Of a stretch of DNA of 64,000 nt, positions 24,825-34,600 are shown one piece after another. Source of the DNA: Calditrichia bacterium (GTDB taxonomy: Bacteria; Calditrichota; Calditrichia; RBG-13-44-9; J075); assembly GCA_028284905.1 (NCBI GenBank), contig JANQQU010000060.1, positions 1 to 64,000 of the forward strand, written 5' to 3'. The notes below the pieces were generated by a model that did not search any database, was not told the origin of the DNA, and saw only the letters and a list, made by a program, of their open reading frames with translations. Position numbers and translations under genes: made by a program. How positions within the stretch are numbered: the first letter of the stretch is position 1; every line of letters begins with the position of its first letter.

Positions 24825-27800
24825 TTATTTCACCAGAAGCATCTTTTTAACTGCCTGGAATTTTTCCGCGCCATCAATAATAATTCGATAGAAGTAAAGT
24901 CCCGATGCAAAATCACTGAAATCTACCACAGACTCGTAAAAGCCCGCCTCGCGGCTGCGCTGATTTTCGACGGTGTAAACTTCTCTACCCAGCGTATCAT
25001 AGATTTTTAAAGTTACTTTACCGGATTGTGGCAATGCATAACGAATGGTTGTCGCCGGGTTAAACGGATTAGGATAATTCTGATGCAACGCGAAAGTTGC
25101 CGGTACCAGTGCGATTCCATCAGTTTCCTGGTTGATGTAGAACTCATCTCCCACCAGTAAAGTTAACAATTTTTCGTTGGCATCCTTCGGGATGCGCACA
25201 TCGACCAATGGCTGAATGCGCAAGTCCCGAACGATTCCGGTCGCTTCATCCAGCAGGACAACCTTAAACCTGTTCGGCACGGTTTCCAGCTCGGAGAAGT
25301 TTAACTGAACTGCTTTTTTCGCGCTGGTCACCTTCACCTGCCAGCGATAGCCGGATTGCGCCAGCGGCCGAATGTCGGCTGTTAATTCCGCGGGTGTTTC
25401 CCATTCCGGATGTGAGAAGAAAAGCGACACAGCGCCGGGCAGCAGTGGCAATTCATGTAAATCCAGCTTGTCCAATTCATCTTTGGCATCTTCTTTAACA
25501 CCGGCATAATTATATGTATCGCGGTAGCCATCTGCATCGGCAGTAATTTGCATCCGCCATTCATCATCGGTCAATTTTCCGTAGATTCCTTTGGATACTG
25601 GATTCTTACTGACAATCGCATCCGCATTATACGGATCTTTCGGATTGGCAAAAACAATACGGTCCGCCTCGGAAGAACGGACAAACAATCCGGACCAGCG
25701 CTTCAGAGAAATATCGTTCTGCGTCCACTGCCCACCACGATAAGCCCAAACCTGCAGATTCTCATCCTGGTTGCTGAGAAGCGTGCCCCGGGTTTGCAGC
25801 TTCAGCAGCTTCAGGTCGATGTCGAAATTGTAGGGATTGCCGATCAGCGTCCAGTCGTTTGCAGCGAGTTCCCAGCCGGGAATCGTCCCCATCACACCAT
25901 CGGTTGTTGGGGTAGAAGTGCCGGTCACCTGATTGGTTAAACCGCGGCTATTGCGCAGGATGATGAAGTGGGCGCTACCATTGCTAACGCTGAGATTTTC
26001 ACCTTCCTGCCAGTTATTGCCGCCGTTGTAGCTGTAGAAGCGCCAATCGCCGCTGGCGCCGTATTTTCCGAGATCGCCAAGTACCGACTTCACCGAGGTG
26101 GCACTGCCAAGCTTCATTGGGAGAGAAACGATTGCAAACGCGCTTCCTTCGAATCCACCGGACAAATTCTCGGAACGACCGGCCTCGCCGGCATTAAGAT
26201 TCGTGGGCAGAGAGAAGAAATCCAGCACGGTGCCATCGGGCAGTGTTGCACCACGCAATGTATCGGTGTTCTGGGCCAGATCGTCTGCGATGATGCGATA
26301 GTCCAGGCCGCGATTGGAGACAAATCCGGCATCAATCATCGCACGATTATTCTCGAAGAATGAAAAGTTGTTGCGGGAGAACTTATCCCCGACCCGGCGA
26401 TAAAAAAGGCGCATATCATCGAGATTCGGTTCGTTCACAGCTTGACTGATCTCGACGAAGTTCTGCTGGGTAACCGTTGGCAAAGTCGCCGGAGGTTGAT
26501 GGGCGACTTCAAACTGCGGTTTGGTTTGGTCGAGTGTAATTTGTGATTTTACGAAACCGGAAACATTCCAGGATTGATCGCGAAAGCGCCCATAGACTGT
26601 TTTCGAGCCGTCCGTTGTACTCAAACCATATCCGCTAACGCGGGTATCAAACGCCATCCATTCGCTATTCGCAAAAGTGGAATCTTCGGATATTTGCATA
26701 AAATCTGCCAGATCGGCATCGAGGTCAACAATGACGCTATTCGTCTTGGTGTATTGATCTCCGGTATTAATGTCCAGGAACGAAGGTGTTGGCTTATTAA
26801 AATCCAGCAGCTGCAGAAAAAGGCCATTATCCGTTGCGGCAAACAGCCGAGTCGCTTCACCCTCGAATTCAAATGTAGTAAAACCGCGCACTTCCAGCAC
26901 CGAGGTCAATCCAAATGTGAGCGGCGTCCAGGAAAGACCGTTGTCAATGCTGCGATAGAGACCATTGGTTTCCTGCGAACCGGCATACCAAACATTCTCC
27001 TGCTTGGAAAGGCTGGTTAAAGTTTTAATATTTTTGCCGTTCAAAAAAGGATCCGCCGGAGACCAGCTTTGACCGTCATCTCCAGTAATGTAAACACCAT
27101 TATTACTACCGGCCAATGTCGTCGAGAATGTCGGCATAATCACATTAACCGTATAATTATTGATTTCGCCGGTACTTTGCGCCCAGGTGGCCCCGGCGTC
27201 CAGACTGTAGTAAACACCGCTACTTTCCACCCCGGCATATTGCACGCTGTTGCGCCCGGCCTGGTTTTGATCGATCAGGATTTCAATGCTTTGATTTTCA
27301 ATATTGTCCCCGGTCGCCTGGGTCCAGTTTACCCCAAAATCATCGCTGTAAAAGATGCCATTGTCTTCATTGTCTGCCAGCAATCGTAGATTTTGCCCAA
27401 CGAGTACGATCACGGTTGCGACATTACCGGTGTTCATCGGGGCATTGGCCGAAGTCCAGTCCCGCCCACTATTGGTGCTATAAAAAATGCCATCGCTCTC
27501 CGTGGTCGCGATCGCCCGCCCTCCGAAGAACACTAACAGGCTCCGCACATTTTTATCATCAATTGGAGCATTGGCCTGGGTCCAGGTTCTGCCACCATCG
27601 CCGCTAACGAAAACTCCCTGTCCGTCTGTACCGGCATAGAGCGTATCCAGGATGAAGTTGTCTTCTGTTGCCATAATATTTACATCCTGCTTCAAACTAC
27701 GCTGCCAGCTAATGCCGCCATCTTCAGATTTAAACACACCCTCTTCTGAGTATCCGAAAAGTACCTGCTCATCCGCGGTAACCAGAACCCCGAAATAGTT

Positions 27801-28934
27801 CGGCTGCACTGTAATCTCCCCGCCGGACTTGAACCAGTCATTGCCAACATTGCGGAAAATGCCGTTTTCCTGGGTGCCGGCAAATATTCGATCTGACCCA
27901 AAAGCAGTTTGGTTTTGCATATAGGCGAGGCTGATCACCCGAAACGTATCCATCGGGGCACTGGCTTGCTGCCAGTTGATGCCATCACTGCTGGTAAACA
28001 CTCCGGATTCCGGGGTCCCGGCCATGGCAAAGTCTATGGTTTCCGGTGCATCCAGCACAAGCACTTCGGTCGCATTCAGGCTGCTATGGATCCAGGAGGT
28101 CCCATTGTCATCGCTGTAATAGATGCCTTCCAATCCTCTGTCCGCCAGCAGTCTGCCACTGGCCATTCTGGTGATATTGGAAACAACACCATCATCCATC
28201 GGAGATGCAGCGTTGGCCCAATTGACACCATCAGTGCGAGCGCTGTAATAGATACCACTGCCATTGCTACCGGCAAAAAGTCGGTCGCCGTATGTTTTCA
28301 GAGTACTAATGCCGTCATCAGTGACGGTAGTTGCCTGCCAGTTCACACCGCCATCTTCACTAAAGTAGATACCGACTTCAACGGTACCTACATAAATACG
28401 GCCATCGCTGTAGAGCAATCTGCTAGCGTCGACATCACCAAAATTGTCAGACTTTGTCCAGTTCAGACCATCATCATCACTAAAAAAGACGCCGGTGGTC
28501 GTGCCGATAAAGATGCGGCCATTGCCAATCTGTATGTCCCTGATGGTGATTTCGCCATTGAGTGGGGCATTTGCAGATGTCCAGGAGCGTCCATCCCGGC
28601 TGCGGAAGAAGCCGAATTGAGTGCCAGCCAAATACCAGCCATTGTTGTAGAGCAGACTGGTTGTTGCTTTACCTGCGATCGGTTCCGTCGGCTTGTTCCA
28701 GCCAACGCCCTGATCCGCGCTCCAGTAAACCCCACGAGAAGTGGCAGCGAACAGACGGCTTAAAGTTGTATCGGTTGGGTCGGCAATAATCTTCATAATA
28801 TCCGGCGATGTATTCGGATCACGGGTAATCCACTCGCCGGGTGTTAAATCCTGGGCATACAATAGTGAGGAATTTATCAGTGCAAGAAAGCACCAGAGAA
28901 AGAAAGCTCGTATCTTATGATTTGTTCTCATCAT
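24825..28934 (-). CDS. secreted BNR/sortilin-like propeller protein with type IX secretion C-terminal domain
   Basis: 1369 residues. It has a signal peptide (about 1-28, ending LLYAQ). Residues ~30-690 are repeated BNR/YCF48-like propeller units (GIFYSDDNGTSW, GVYYSxDxGxTW), predicting large beta-propellers. A fibronectin-like region (about 700-800) and mixed beta domains follow. The C-terminal ~90 residues (QNYPNPFNPATTIRYALP, LKIYDTLGREV, SGLYFYRI) form a type A type IX secretion sorting domain, related to FlgD-type Ig folds. It is therefore exported and attached to or released from the cell surface. AGGAGAG precedes the two adjacent ATGs (28934/28931). It sits amid proteases and may be a surface sensor or their substrate; nothing shows enzymatic activity. 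Confidence 0.88.
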   Translation of the reverse strand: MMRTNHKIRAFFLWCFLALINSSLLYAQDLTPGEWITRDPNTSPDIMKIIADPTDTTLSRLFAATSRGVYWSADQGVGWNKPTEPIAGKATTSLLYNNGWYLAGTQFGFFRSRDGRSWTSANAPLNGEITIRDIQIGNGRIFIGTTTGVFFSDDDGLNWTKSDNFGDVDASRLLYSDGRIYVGTVEVGIYFSEDGGVNWQATTVTDDGISTLKTYGDRLFAGSNGSGIYYSARTDGVNWANAASPMDDGVVSNITRMASGRLLADRGLEGIYYSDDNGTSWIHSSLNATEVLVLDAPETIDFAMAGTPESGVFTSSDGINWQQASAPMDTFRVISLAYMQNQTAFGSDRIFAGTQENGIFRNVGNDWFKSGGEITVQPNYFGVLVTADEQVLFGYSEEGVFKSEDGGISWQRSLKQDVNIMATEDNFILDTLYAGTDGQGVFVSGDGGRTWTQANAPIDDKNVRSLLVFFGGRAIATTESDGIFYSTNSGRDWTSANAPMNTGNVATVIVLVGQNLRLLADNEDNGIFYSDDFGVNWTQATGDNIENQSIEILIDQNQAGRNSVQYAGVESSGVYYSLDAGATWAQSTGEINNYTVNVIMPTFSTTLAGSNNGVYITGDDGQSWSPADPFLNGKNIKTLTSLSKQENVWYAGSQETNGLYRSIDNGLSWTPLTFGLTSVLEVRGFTTFEFEGEATRLFAATDNGLFLQLLDFNKPTPSFLDINTGDQYTKTNSVIVDLDADLADFMQISEDSTFANSEWMAFDTRVSGYGLSTTDGSKTVYGRFRDQSWNVSGFVKSQITLDQTKPQFEVAHQPPATLPTVTQQNFVEISQAVNEPNLDDMRLFYRRVGDKFSRNNFSFFENNRAMIDAGFVSNRGLDYRIIADDLAQNTDTLRGATLPDGTVLDFFSLPTNLNAGEAGRSENLSGGFEGSAFAIVSLPMKLGSATSVKSVLGDLGKYGASGDWRFYSYNGGNNWQEGENLSVSNGSAHFIILRNSRGLTNQVTGTSTPTTDGVMGTIPGWELAANDWTLIGNPYNFDIDLKLLKLQTRGTLLSNQDENLQVWAYRGGQWTQNDISLKRWSGLFVRSSEADRIVFANPKDPYNADAIVSKNPVSKGIYGKLTDDEWRMQITADADGYRDTYNYAGVKEDAKDELDKLDLHELPLLPGAVSLFFSHPEWETPAELTADIRPLAQSGYRWQVKVTSAKKAVQLNFSELETVPNRFKVVLLDEATGIVRDLRIQPLVDVRIPKDANEKLLTLLVGDEFYINQETDGIALVPATFALHQNYPNPFNPATTIRYALPQSGKVTLKIYDTLGREVYTVENQRSREAGFYESVVDFSDFASGLYFYRIIIDGAEKFQAVKKMLLVK

Positions 28935-29008
28935 ATCTCTCCTGTAATGCGTTTAGAAGAACATACCTTACGCTTTATTACATTAATCATTCACTAACTG
29001 TATCCATC

Positions 29009-30487
29009 TCAGTTGCCGATGGATGGAAAGCCGATAGCATCAATACCGGAGAGATCCGGCGGTGGCGTCTGGCCTCCTGTAGCGATAAAGACTCCCGCAC
29101 CGACCGCGGATGCGGCGGTGACCGGGATAATCCAGGAGCGATTTTTCTTCCAGAAAGTGGGTTTTTCGAGGAACTGCCACTTTTCCGTGAAATCTATAGA
29201 TTTTGTGTTTTTGTCGAGATATTCCAATAAAGTACGAACATTGCTGGCGATTGAGAGCGAGTCCGCACTTTCTTCCGAAAGCTCTGTTTTCAGATTGATG
29301 CCGACGATTTCCGCGTTCTCGTTAAACAACGGCCCGCCGCTGTCGCCACTTTGCAGGGGGAGGTCGGTTTCGATGGTTTTATCAGTCACCTTCGTCATTG
29401 AGCCGTATTTATACTGAAAGAAATTGTTCTCTTCATCATATTCGGCGGAATAACCAACATTTGCAACGGTTTGCGGCGCGAATACTTTCTCCAGTCGCTT
29501 AAGATCGGCAACTGTCCAGAAGGTTACCGGGCGCACCGGCGGACTGTTTTCCACTTTCACAATTGCCAAATCGAGATCGACGTTTTGGGTTTCTCCCATT
29601 ACTTTCCCGAGAATATCTTCCTGAAGATGGTCGGAGAAAGAAATGCTGAAAAATTCCGGGTCCGATTCCACCACGTGATTAGCGGTCAGGATGTAACCGG
29701 ATTCGTTTTTGTCCCGCCCGATAAAAAATCCGGCACCGGGTTTTTCAGTATCCAGCAGGGCTGTGCTGGCCCGAACTTTTTCAATGGCAAATTGAGTGGG
29801 ATAAACTTCCCGCCAGATCGGATACAAATCCAGACCGGCAAAAGCGCTGACAGCCAGATCGATTATTGGCGTGATGGCCACTGCCTGGTAACTACCATCA
29901 TCATTTTTAGCGGCAATAACACCGAGCACCATGCCGGCATTGTCAAAAATCGCTTTACCGGCATAGTCACTATCCAGCTCAGCATTAACTGTGAAATATT
30001 TCTTGTCGGCGGAAAGCGCCCCACCCTGTACGCTAATCAAGGCACCGCGAGCACTTGACGATCCAATCGTCCATAAATCTGATTGAAGACCTTCTTCGAT
30101 ATTGGGATGGCGTGTGATCGGCTGCAGATTTTTCGTCGAGGCCTTCACCTTATAGATTGCGACGCCAAGTCCTTCGTCAGCACCGAACTCTTCTGCTTCC
30201 GCCTCCTTGCTTTTGCCCTCAAGGTTGGTATACTGCATTTTCGTTTCGATGCCGACTGCCAGCGTGTTCAACCCCAGTAAGTAGATAAACTTTTTGCTTT
30301 TTGCCCCGGCCAGGTAGATGCCGAAGCTTTCGTTACGACCATCGTTCAGTTGAAAAAAGCTACTTTCCACCCGCTGGAAAATTTCTACGGGAGAATTGCC
30401 GGTGTTCGTGCCGTCCTGCCCGGTCAATGGTAGAGAAAGACAGATAGCTAGAAGTAATATTGCTCTCATCAAGAAAAAACGTTTCAT
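29009..30487 (-). CDS. secreted trypsin-like serine protease with a degenerate N-terminal repeat of the fold
   Basis: 492 residues. Signal peptide (1-23). Residues ~235-430 are a chymotrypsin/DegP-like domain with the complete triad: His271 (TANHVVES), Asp306 (DLDLAIV) and Ser383 (SGDSGGP). Residues ~35-225 look like a second, inactive copy: the order of strands is similar (GLGVAIYKV, NAGMVLGVIAAK) but the His and GDSGG motifs are absent. A hydrophobic helix follows near residues 452-472 (WIIPVTAASAVGAGVFIA), so the protein may be membrane-tethered. No PDZ domain. It is expressed in line with the propeller gene downstream (75 bp gap) and probably acts in the periplasm. Confidence 0.85.
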   Translation of the reverse strand: MKRFFLMRAILLLAICLSLPLTGQDGTNTGNSPVEIFQRVESSFFQLNDGRNESFGIYLAGAKSKKFIYLLGLNTLAVGIETKMQYTNLEGKSKEAEAEEFGADEGLGVAIYKVKASTKNLQPITRHPNIEEGLQSDLWTIGSSSARGALISVQGGALSADKKYFTVNAELDSDYAGKAIFDNAGMVLGVIAAKNDDGSYQAVAITPIIDLAVSAFAGLDLYPIWREVYPTQFAIEKVRASTALLDTEKPGAGFFIGRDKNESGYILTANHVVESDPEFFSISFSDHLQEDILGKVMGETQNVDLDLAIVKVENSPPVRPVTFWTVADLKRLEKVFAPQTVANVGYSAEYDEENNFFQYKYGSMTKVTDKTIETDLPLQSGDSGGPLFNENAEIVGINLKTELSEESADSLSIASNVRTLLEYLDKNTKSIDFTEKWQFLEKPTFWKKNRSWIIPVTAASAVGAGVFIATGGQTPPPDLSGIDAIGFPSIGN

Positions 30488-30571
30488 TTACCGCTCCTTG
30501 CTGGCTTATGGTGGTGGTAAAAAAGGCCGTCCTGGATATCACGACCAAGCCTGAGATCATTTCAGAAACAG

Positions 30572-31345
30572 CTAGTTCTTAAACATTGCGATATGGAAAG
30601 TATGCTTACGGATAACGTCGAACGATGTCCCGGATTTCGACTTTTCCGTGGCGATTATTGAGTAGTCAGAGACTTTTCCGGAAAGCACTTCTTTCGGTAG
30701 ATCAATGATATGCGGCGCATCGGACTTCACAGCAAGATCGCTCCAGGTTTTGATTGCCTTGCCGGATTTCTGGGAAACGAGAACGACATCCAGGACCATA
30801 TCCTTGTCTGGCACCAGGGTGATTTGCGCGGTTGCCTTCTTTGATGCTTCCGACGGTTTTTGAAAACTGATCGGCGCCCAAACTTTGCTATTCCCTTTTT
30901 TAGCTTCGACTACCCCATTAAGCTTGCTTAAGGGAATTTCCACTTCGTTGAGAATCGCTGCAGACCAGGAGAAGGCGTTCCATCCCTTTTTAAACTGCTC
31001 CGCTTTTGGATTCATGAAGTACTTAATCTTCCGGTAATAAATTGAAGGCTTTATGCTTCCGGCAACGGGCGAATAAAAATGGATAGTGATCGAATCACTT
31101 TGGGCAGCATCATTGGCAGCCAGCCAGTTCTTGTCCACGATCATAAAAGAGCTAAGCTCCAAAGTGCCTGATACCGGCTTCCACTTTTTGGTTTTGATGC
31201 CTTCAAAACGGTTGTTGTCGCGGAATTTGTAAAGATGTTTGCGCTTGATTTGCCCCTGAAGCGCTGCGCTTAAGCCAAATAAAAAAATCAGGAAAAAAAT
31301 TAAAATAGAAGTTACCCGCTGCTTCTCACGATTTTCCTTAATCAT
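30572..31345 (-). CDS. exported hypothetical protein
   Basis: 257 residues from the ATG at 31345, which follows GGAGAG at a 6-base spacing; the frame is open 12 codons further up without a site. An N-terminal hydrophobic segment (VTSILIFFLIFLFGLSAALQ) is a signal peptide. The mature part is rich in Lys and beta-branched residues, with Ser/Ala/Lys-rich strands suggesting beta-sandwich domains. No motif is recognised. It lies 84 bp upstream of the trypsin-like protease gene on the same strand and may form a unit with it, perhaps as its substrate or partner, but that is only positional. Confidence 0.6.
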   Translation of the reverse strand: MIKENREKQRVTSILIFFLIFLFGLSAALQGQIKRKHLYKFRDNNRFEGIKTKKWKPVSGTLELSSFMIVDKNWLAANDAAQSDSITIHFYSPVAGSIKPSIYYRKIKYFMNPKAEQFKKGWNAFSWSAAILNEVEIPLSKLNGVVEAKKGNSKVWAPISFQKPSEASKKATAQITLVPDKDMVLDVVLVSQKSGKAIKTWSDLAVKSDAPHIIDLPKEVLSGKVSDYSIIATEKSKSGTSFDVIRKHTFHIAMFKN

Positions 31346-31655
31346 AGTGCTCTCTCCACACTTTGTTTTGGTTGAATGCATTGCTGAAAGAAACTACTGT
31401 TTATATCAACCAACCCTCCATTGTTGCTATATAAAAATCAATGATAATCAATATTAAAACGTTGAAGGCATGCCTAACGACATTCTACCTGTCCGCCCCT
31501 GTAATTATTGAATTTACCAAAGAAACTCTTAACTTCAAAGCTATATAGGTATAAAAGCATTTTCTCTCCAACATTACTTTCCCGGCTCAATTTTATACCA
31601 GAATTATCCCAAGCTATTGAAAAAGTTGGTCATTAAGCGCGGAAAAGCAGCAGTT
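31346..31655. other. gene-free gap, probable promoter of the 30572 gene
   Basis: 310 AT-rich bases between the start of the exported protein gene and the stop of the CHAT-WD40 gene. No ORF, no strong hairpin and no repeat is seen. It should hold the promoter of the minus-strand unit starting at 31345. Confidence 0.4.
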
Positions 31656-34600
31656 TTAGAAATTATACTGTTGTCGATCTTGTTCGGAAAGCTTGTAAAC
31701 TGGCGTATTCTGAAGCCATTGAAAGATGCCTTCGGAGGTTTTCCAGAGACGCACAGTACCATCGGAAGCGGCGGTTAATATTTGTAATCCATCCAGGGTA
31801 AACCCACCTGCTGTTACACCGCCAGAATGAGCAAACAGGGCCAATTCATCACCATCCAAAGACCAAAGCTTTGCGGTATTGTCGTCGGAAATTGTTAGCA
31901 ACTGTCCGCCGTCCGGAGAAAAGGCAGCATTCACTACCCAGTCATCGTGCATCATTGTCACCAGCAACTTTCCTTCTCTTTCCCAGAGGCGGGCAGAGTT
32001 ATCCCAGGAGGTCGTCAATACATAATTGCCATCCGGAGAAAAGACTGCCCGGGAAACAGTGCCATTATGGCGATAAGTTGCCAGGGAATCGCCATTTGTT
32101 CCCCAGAGCCGGGCAGTTCTGTCCCAGGAGGTAGTTAGCACTGATTCGCCGTCCGGGGAAAATACTGCCGAGAAGAGTGAGCTGTCGTGACGGAATGTTG
32201 TTAGAACATCACCACCGATAGTCCACAGCCGGGCAGTTGAGTCGCCGGAAGCGGTAAGTACATTTGCGCCATCCGGAGAAAAATCAGCGGATATCACCCA
32301 CCCATCATGGGCGTAATTTTGCAGGAGTTCTCCCTGCTTAGACCAAAGCCGCGCTGCCCCATCCAGGGAAGCTGTTAGTATTTTTTCGCCATCCGGGGAG
32401 AACTTGGCAGCGTATACAGTACTATCATGCGGCAGACTTACGATCATCGCCCCATGAATCGACCACAGGCGGGCGCTCTTATCCCGGGAAGCGGTTAGGA
32501 TCTGGCTTTCATCCGGAGAAATCGTCGTCATTAGCACCGCGTCGGTATGATTCATTTTTGCTTTTTGTTCGCCCTCGCCGGACCAGATATAAACATCCCC
32601 GCTTTCCGTGCCACTGGCAATATGCGCGCTGCTGTTGGCGATATCCGCAGATGTTACTCCGACATATCCCGGATGTTCGATAGATATGCCTGCTGTTGCA
32701 GCAGCTTGCCAAATACGAACACTCCTATCCCGACTGGCAGTAATCAGCAGTTGACCATTCCGGGTAGCAGTTGCCCAATTGACAATATCCGGATGTCGGC
32801 AAACAACAATATCATCACTATCTTCATTCCAGATTCTGGCAGTATTATCTTCAAAGGCGCTAAGTATGTTCAGGCCTTGTCCGAAGAATTCCGCATGAGT
32901 AAATGTTTTATGAACCCTGCCACCGATGATGATACCGTAGTCTTCACCAATCTCATAAATTTTACCGAGACCTTGCCCTTCTATTACAAAGATATGGCTG
33001 CCATCCGGGGAAAATTGTGGTGGCACTTTATAAGTATAATGCCGGTAGCTGGCAAGCGTATCTCCGGATGCCGTCCATAATCGCGCGTAGTCATCATATG
33101 CTGCTGTCAGGACCATGCTGCCATCCGGGGAAAAGCGGGCACTATATGCCGGATCATTATGCGGGAGCACCACAGATGCCCGCAAAGAATCCTGCATGGC
33201 ATCTTCACTGATATCCCAAACTCTCACCGTGCCGTCTCTTCCTGCTGTAAGCACTTTATTGCCATCCGGGGAAAATGCAGCATCGTTAATCCCGACAAAA
33301 ATCCCATGCCGAAAACTGGCAACTTTTTTCCCATCCAGTAACCAAAGCGCTGCTTCCCCATCATCCGAGGCCGTAAGCACTTTTTCACCTTTCGGAGAAA
33401 ACACCGCACTGTAAACATTGCTGATATGTTTAAAGACTTGCAACGAATCCCCTCCGCCGGACCATAAACGAGCGGTGGCATCTTCCGATGCACTCAGGAT
33501 GTAATCTCCATTCCGGGAAAAGGTTGCCGAGTAAACGGTTGTGTCGTGACCGAATGTGTTGATCAGATTGCCTTCTATCGTCCAGAGTCGAATTTTATGA
33601 TCTTCTGCGACCGTTAGCAGCTTGCTTTCATCCGGTGAGAGCGTTACCTGTTTTACTTCTGCAGGATGGGACAGATAGTGTTTGTAAAACCATTCCCGTT
33701 CTTCTTTCGCATTATAAAATGTACTGAGCAGTGATTTTTGAGCTGCAACTGTTTTATCGTGCGCATAGGCAGATTCTGCCAGTCGCAAGGCAATGGTATG
33801 GTCATTACTGCGGCTTTCGCTGGAGTGCATGGCAAACAGGTTGCTCTTCGCTCTTTTCGCGGCTTGCTCTGCTTCCTGCTTGGCAACAAATGCTGAAATA
33901 GACAAGACAATAATCGCTGCCACCATTAGCAGACCGCCAATAAAGAGGCGTTTCCGTAGTTGCTCTCGTTCGGCTTTTTTCTGCCGACTTATCTCCAAAA
34001 GTTCTTTCTCTTTATCGGAAAGTTGACGCATACCCAGCGCACCGGCTTCAACGATTTCCAGATCGGCATCATCCAGCCAAACCGATTTTTCATCGCGCCA
34101 GAAATCGGGCATTTTATTGCCCAACACGCGTGCAGCGCGCTGTCCCGGTTTGTCGGAGCGATGATATTCCTGAATAACCACCGGGGCGAGTGTGTCATGG
34201 GACAAGCTGGTATACTCGGCACTACGCTGGGACTCCGAGAGCAGGTAGAGCGTTTTGCAGCGATTGAGTAAATCGTTAAGAATGTCCGGCCGATGGGCAT
34301 AAGTGTTTTTCAGTTCTTCGGCACCGCGAACGCCGGATGTGCCCAGCTCGGTGGTATGATGATGCAAGACATCCATTGCCAGCCCGGAATCGACCACCTC
34401 CGGCCGCCATTGTTGTAAGTGCGACATTTGTTTCGCAAAAAACTCGCCCATCGCCAACCCTTCTTTGCGAATGTGCTGGTATAGTGCGACAGAAAAACGC
34501 GGGGCAGCAGGATTCTCTTCATAAGCGCCATTCCACATCTTTGTCAACAGAATTTGCAACACCGGGGCAACCGGGGAATCTTTGTCTTCCAGCAAGTCAT

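Noticed and set aside
27909-28763. Open frame of 284 codons opposite the propeller gene
   Set aside because: It is a shadow of the repetitive BNR-coding sequence on the other strand; low-complexity composition mirrors the repeats.
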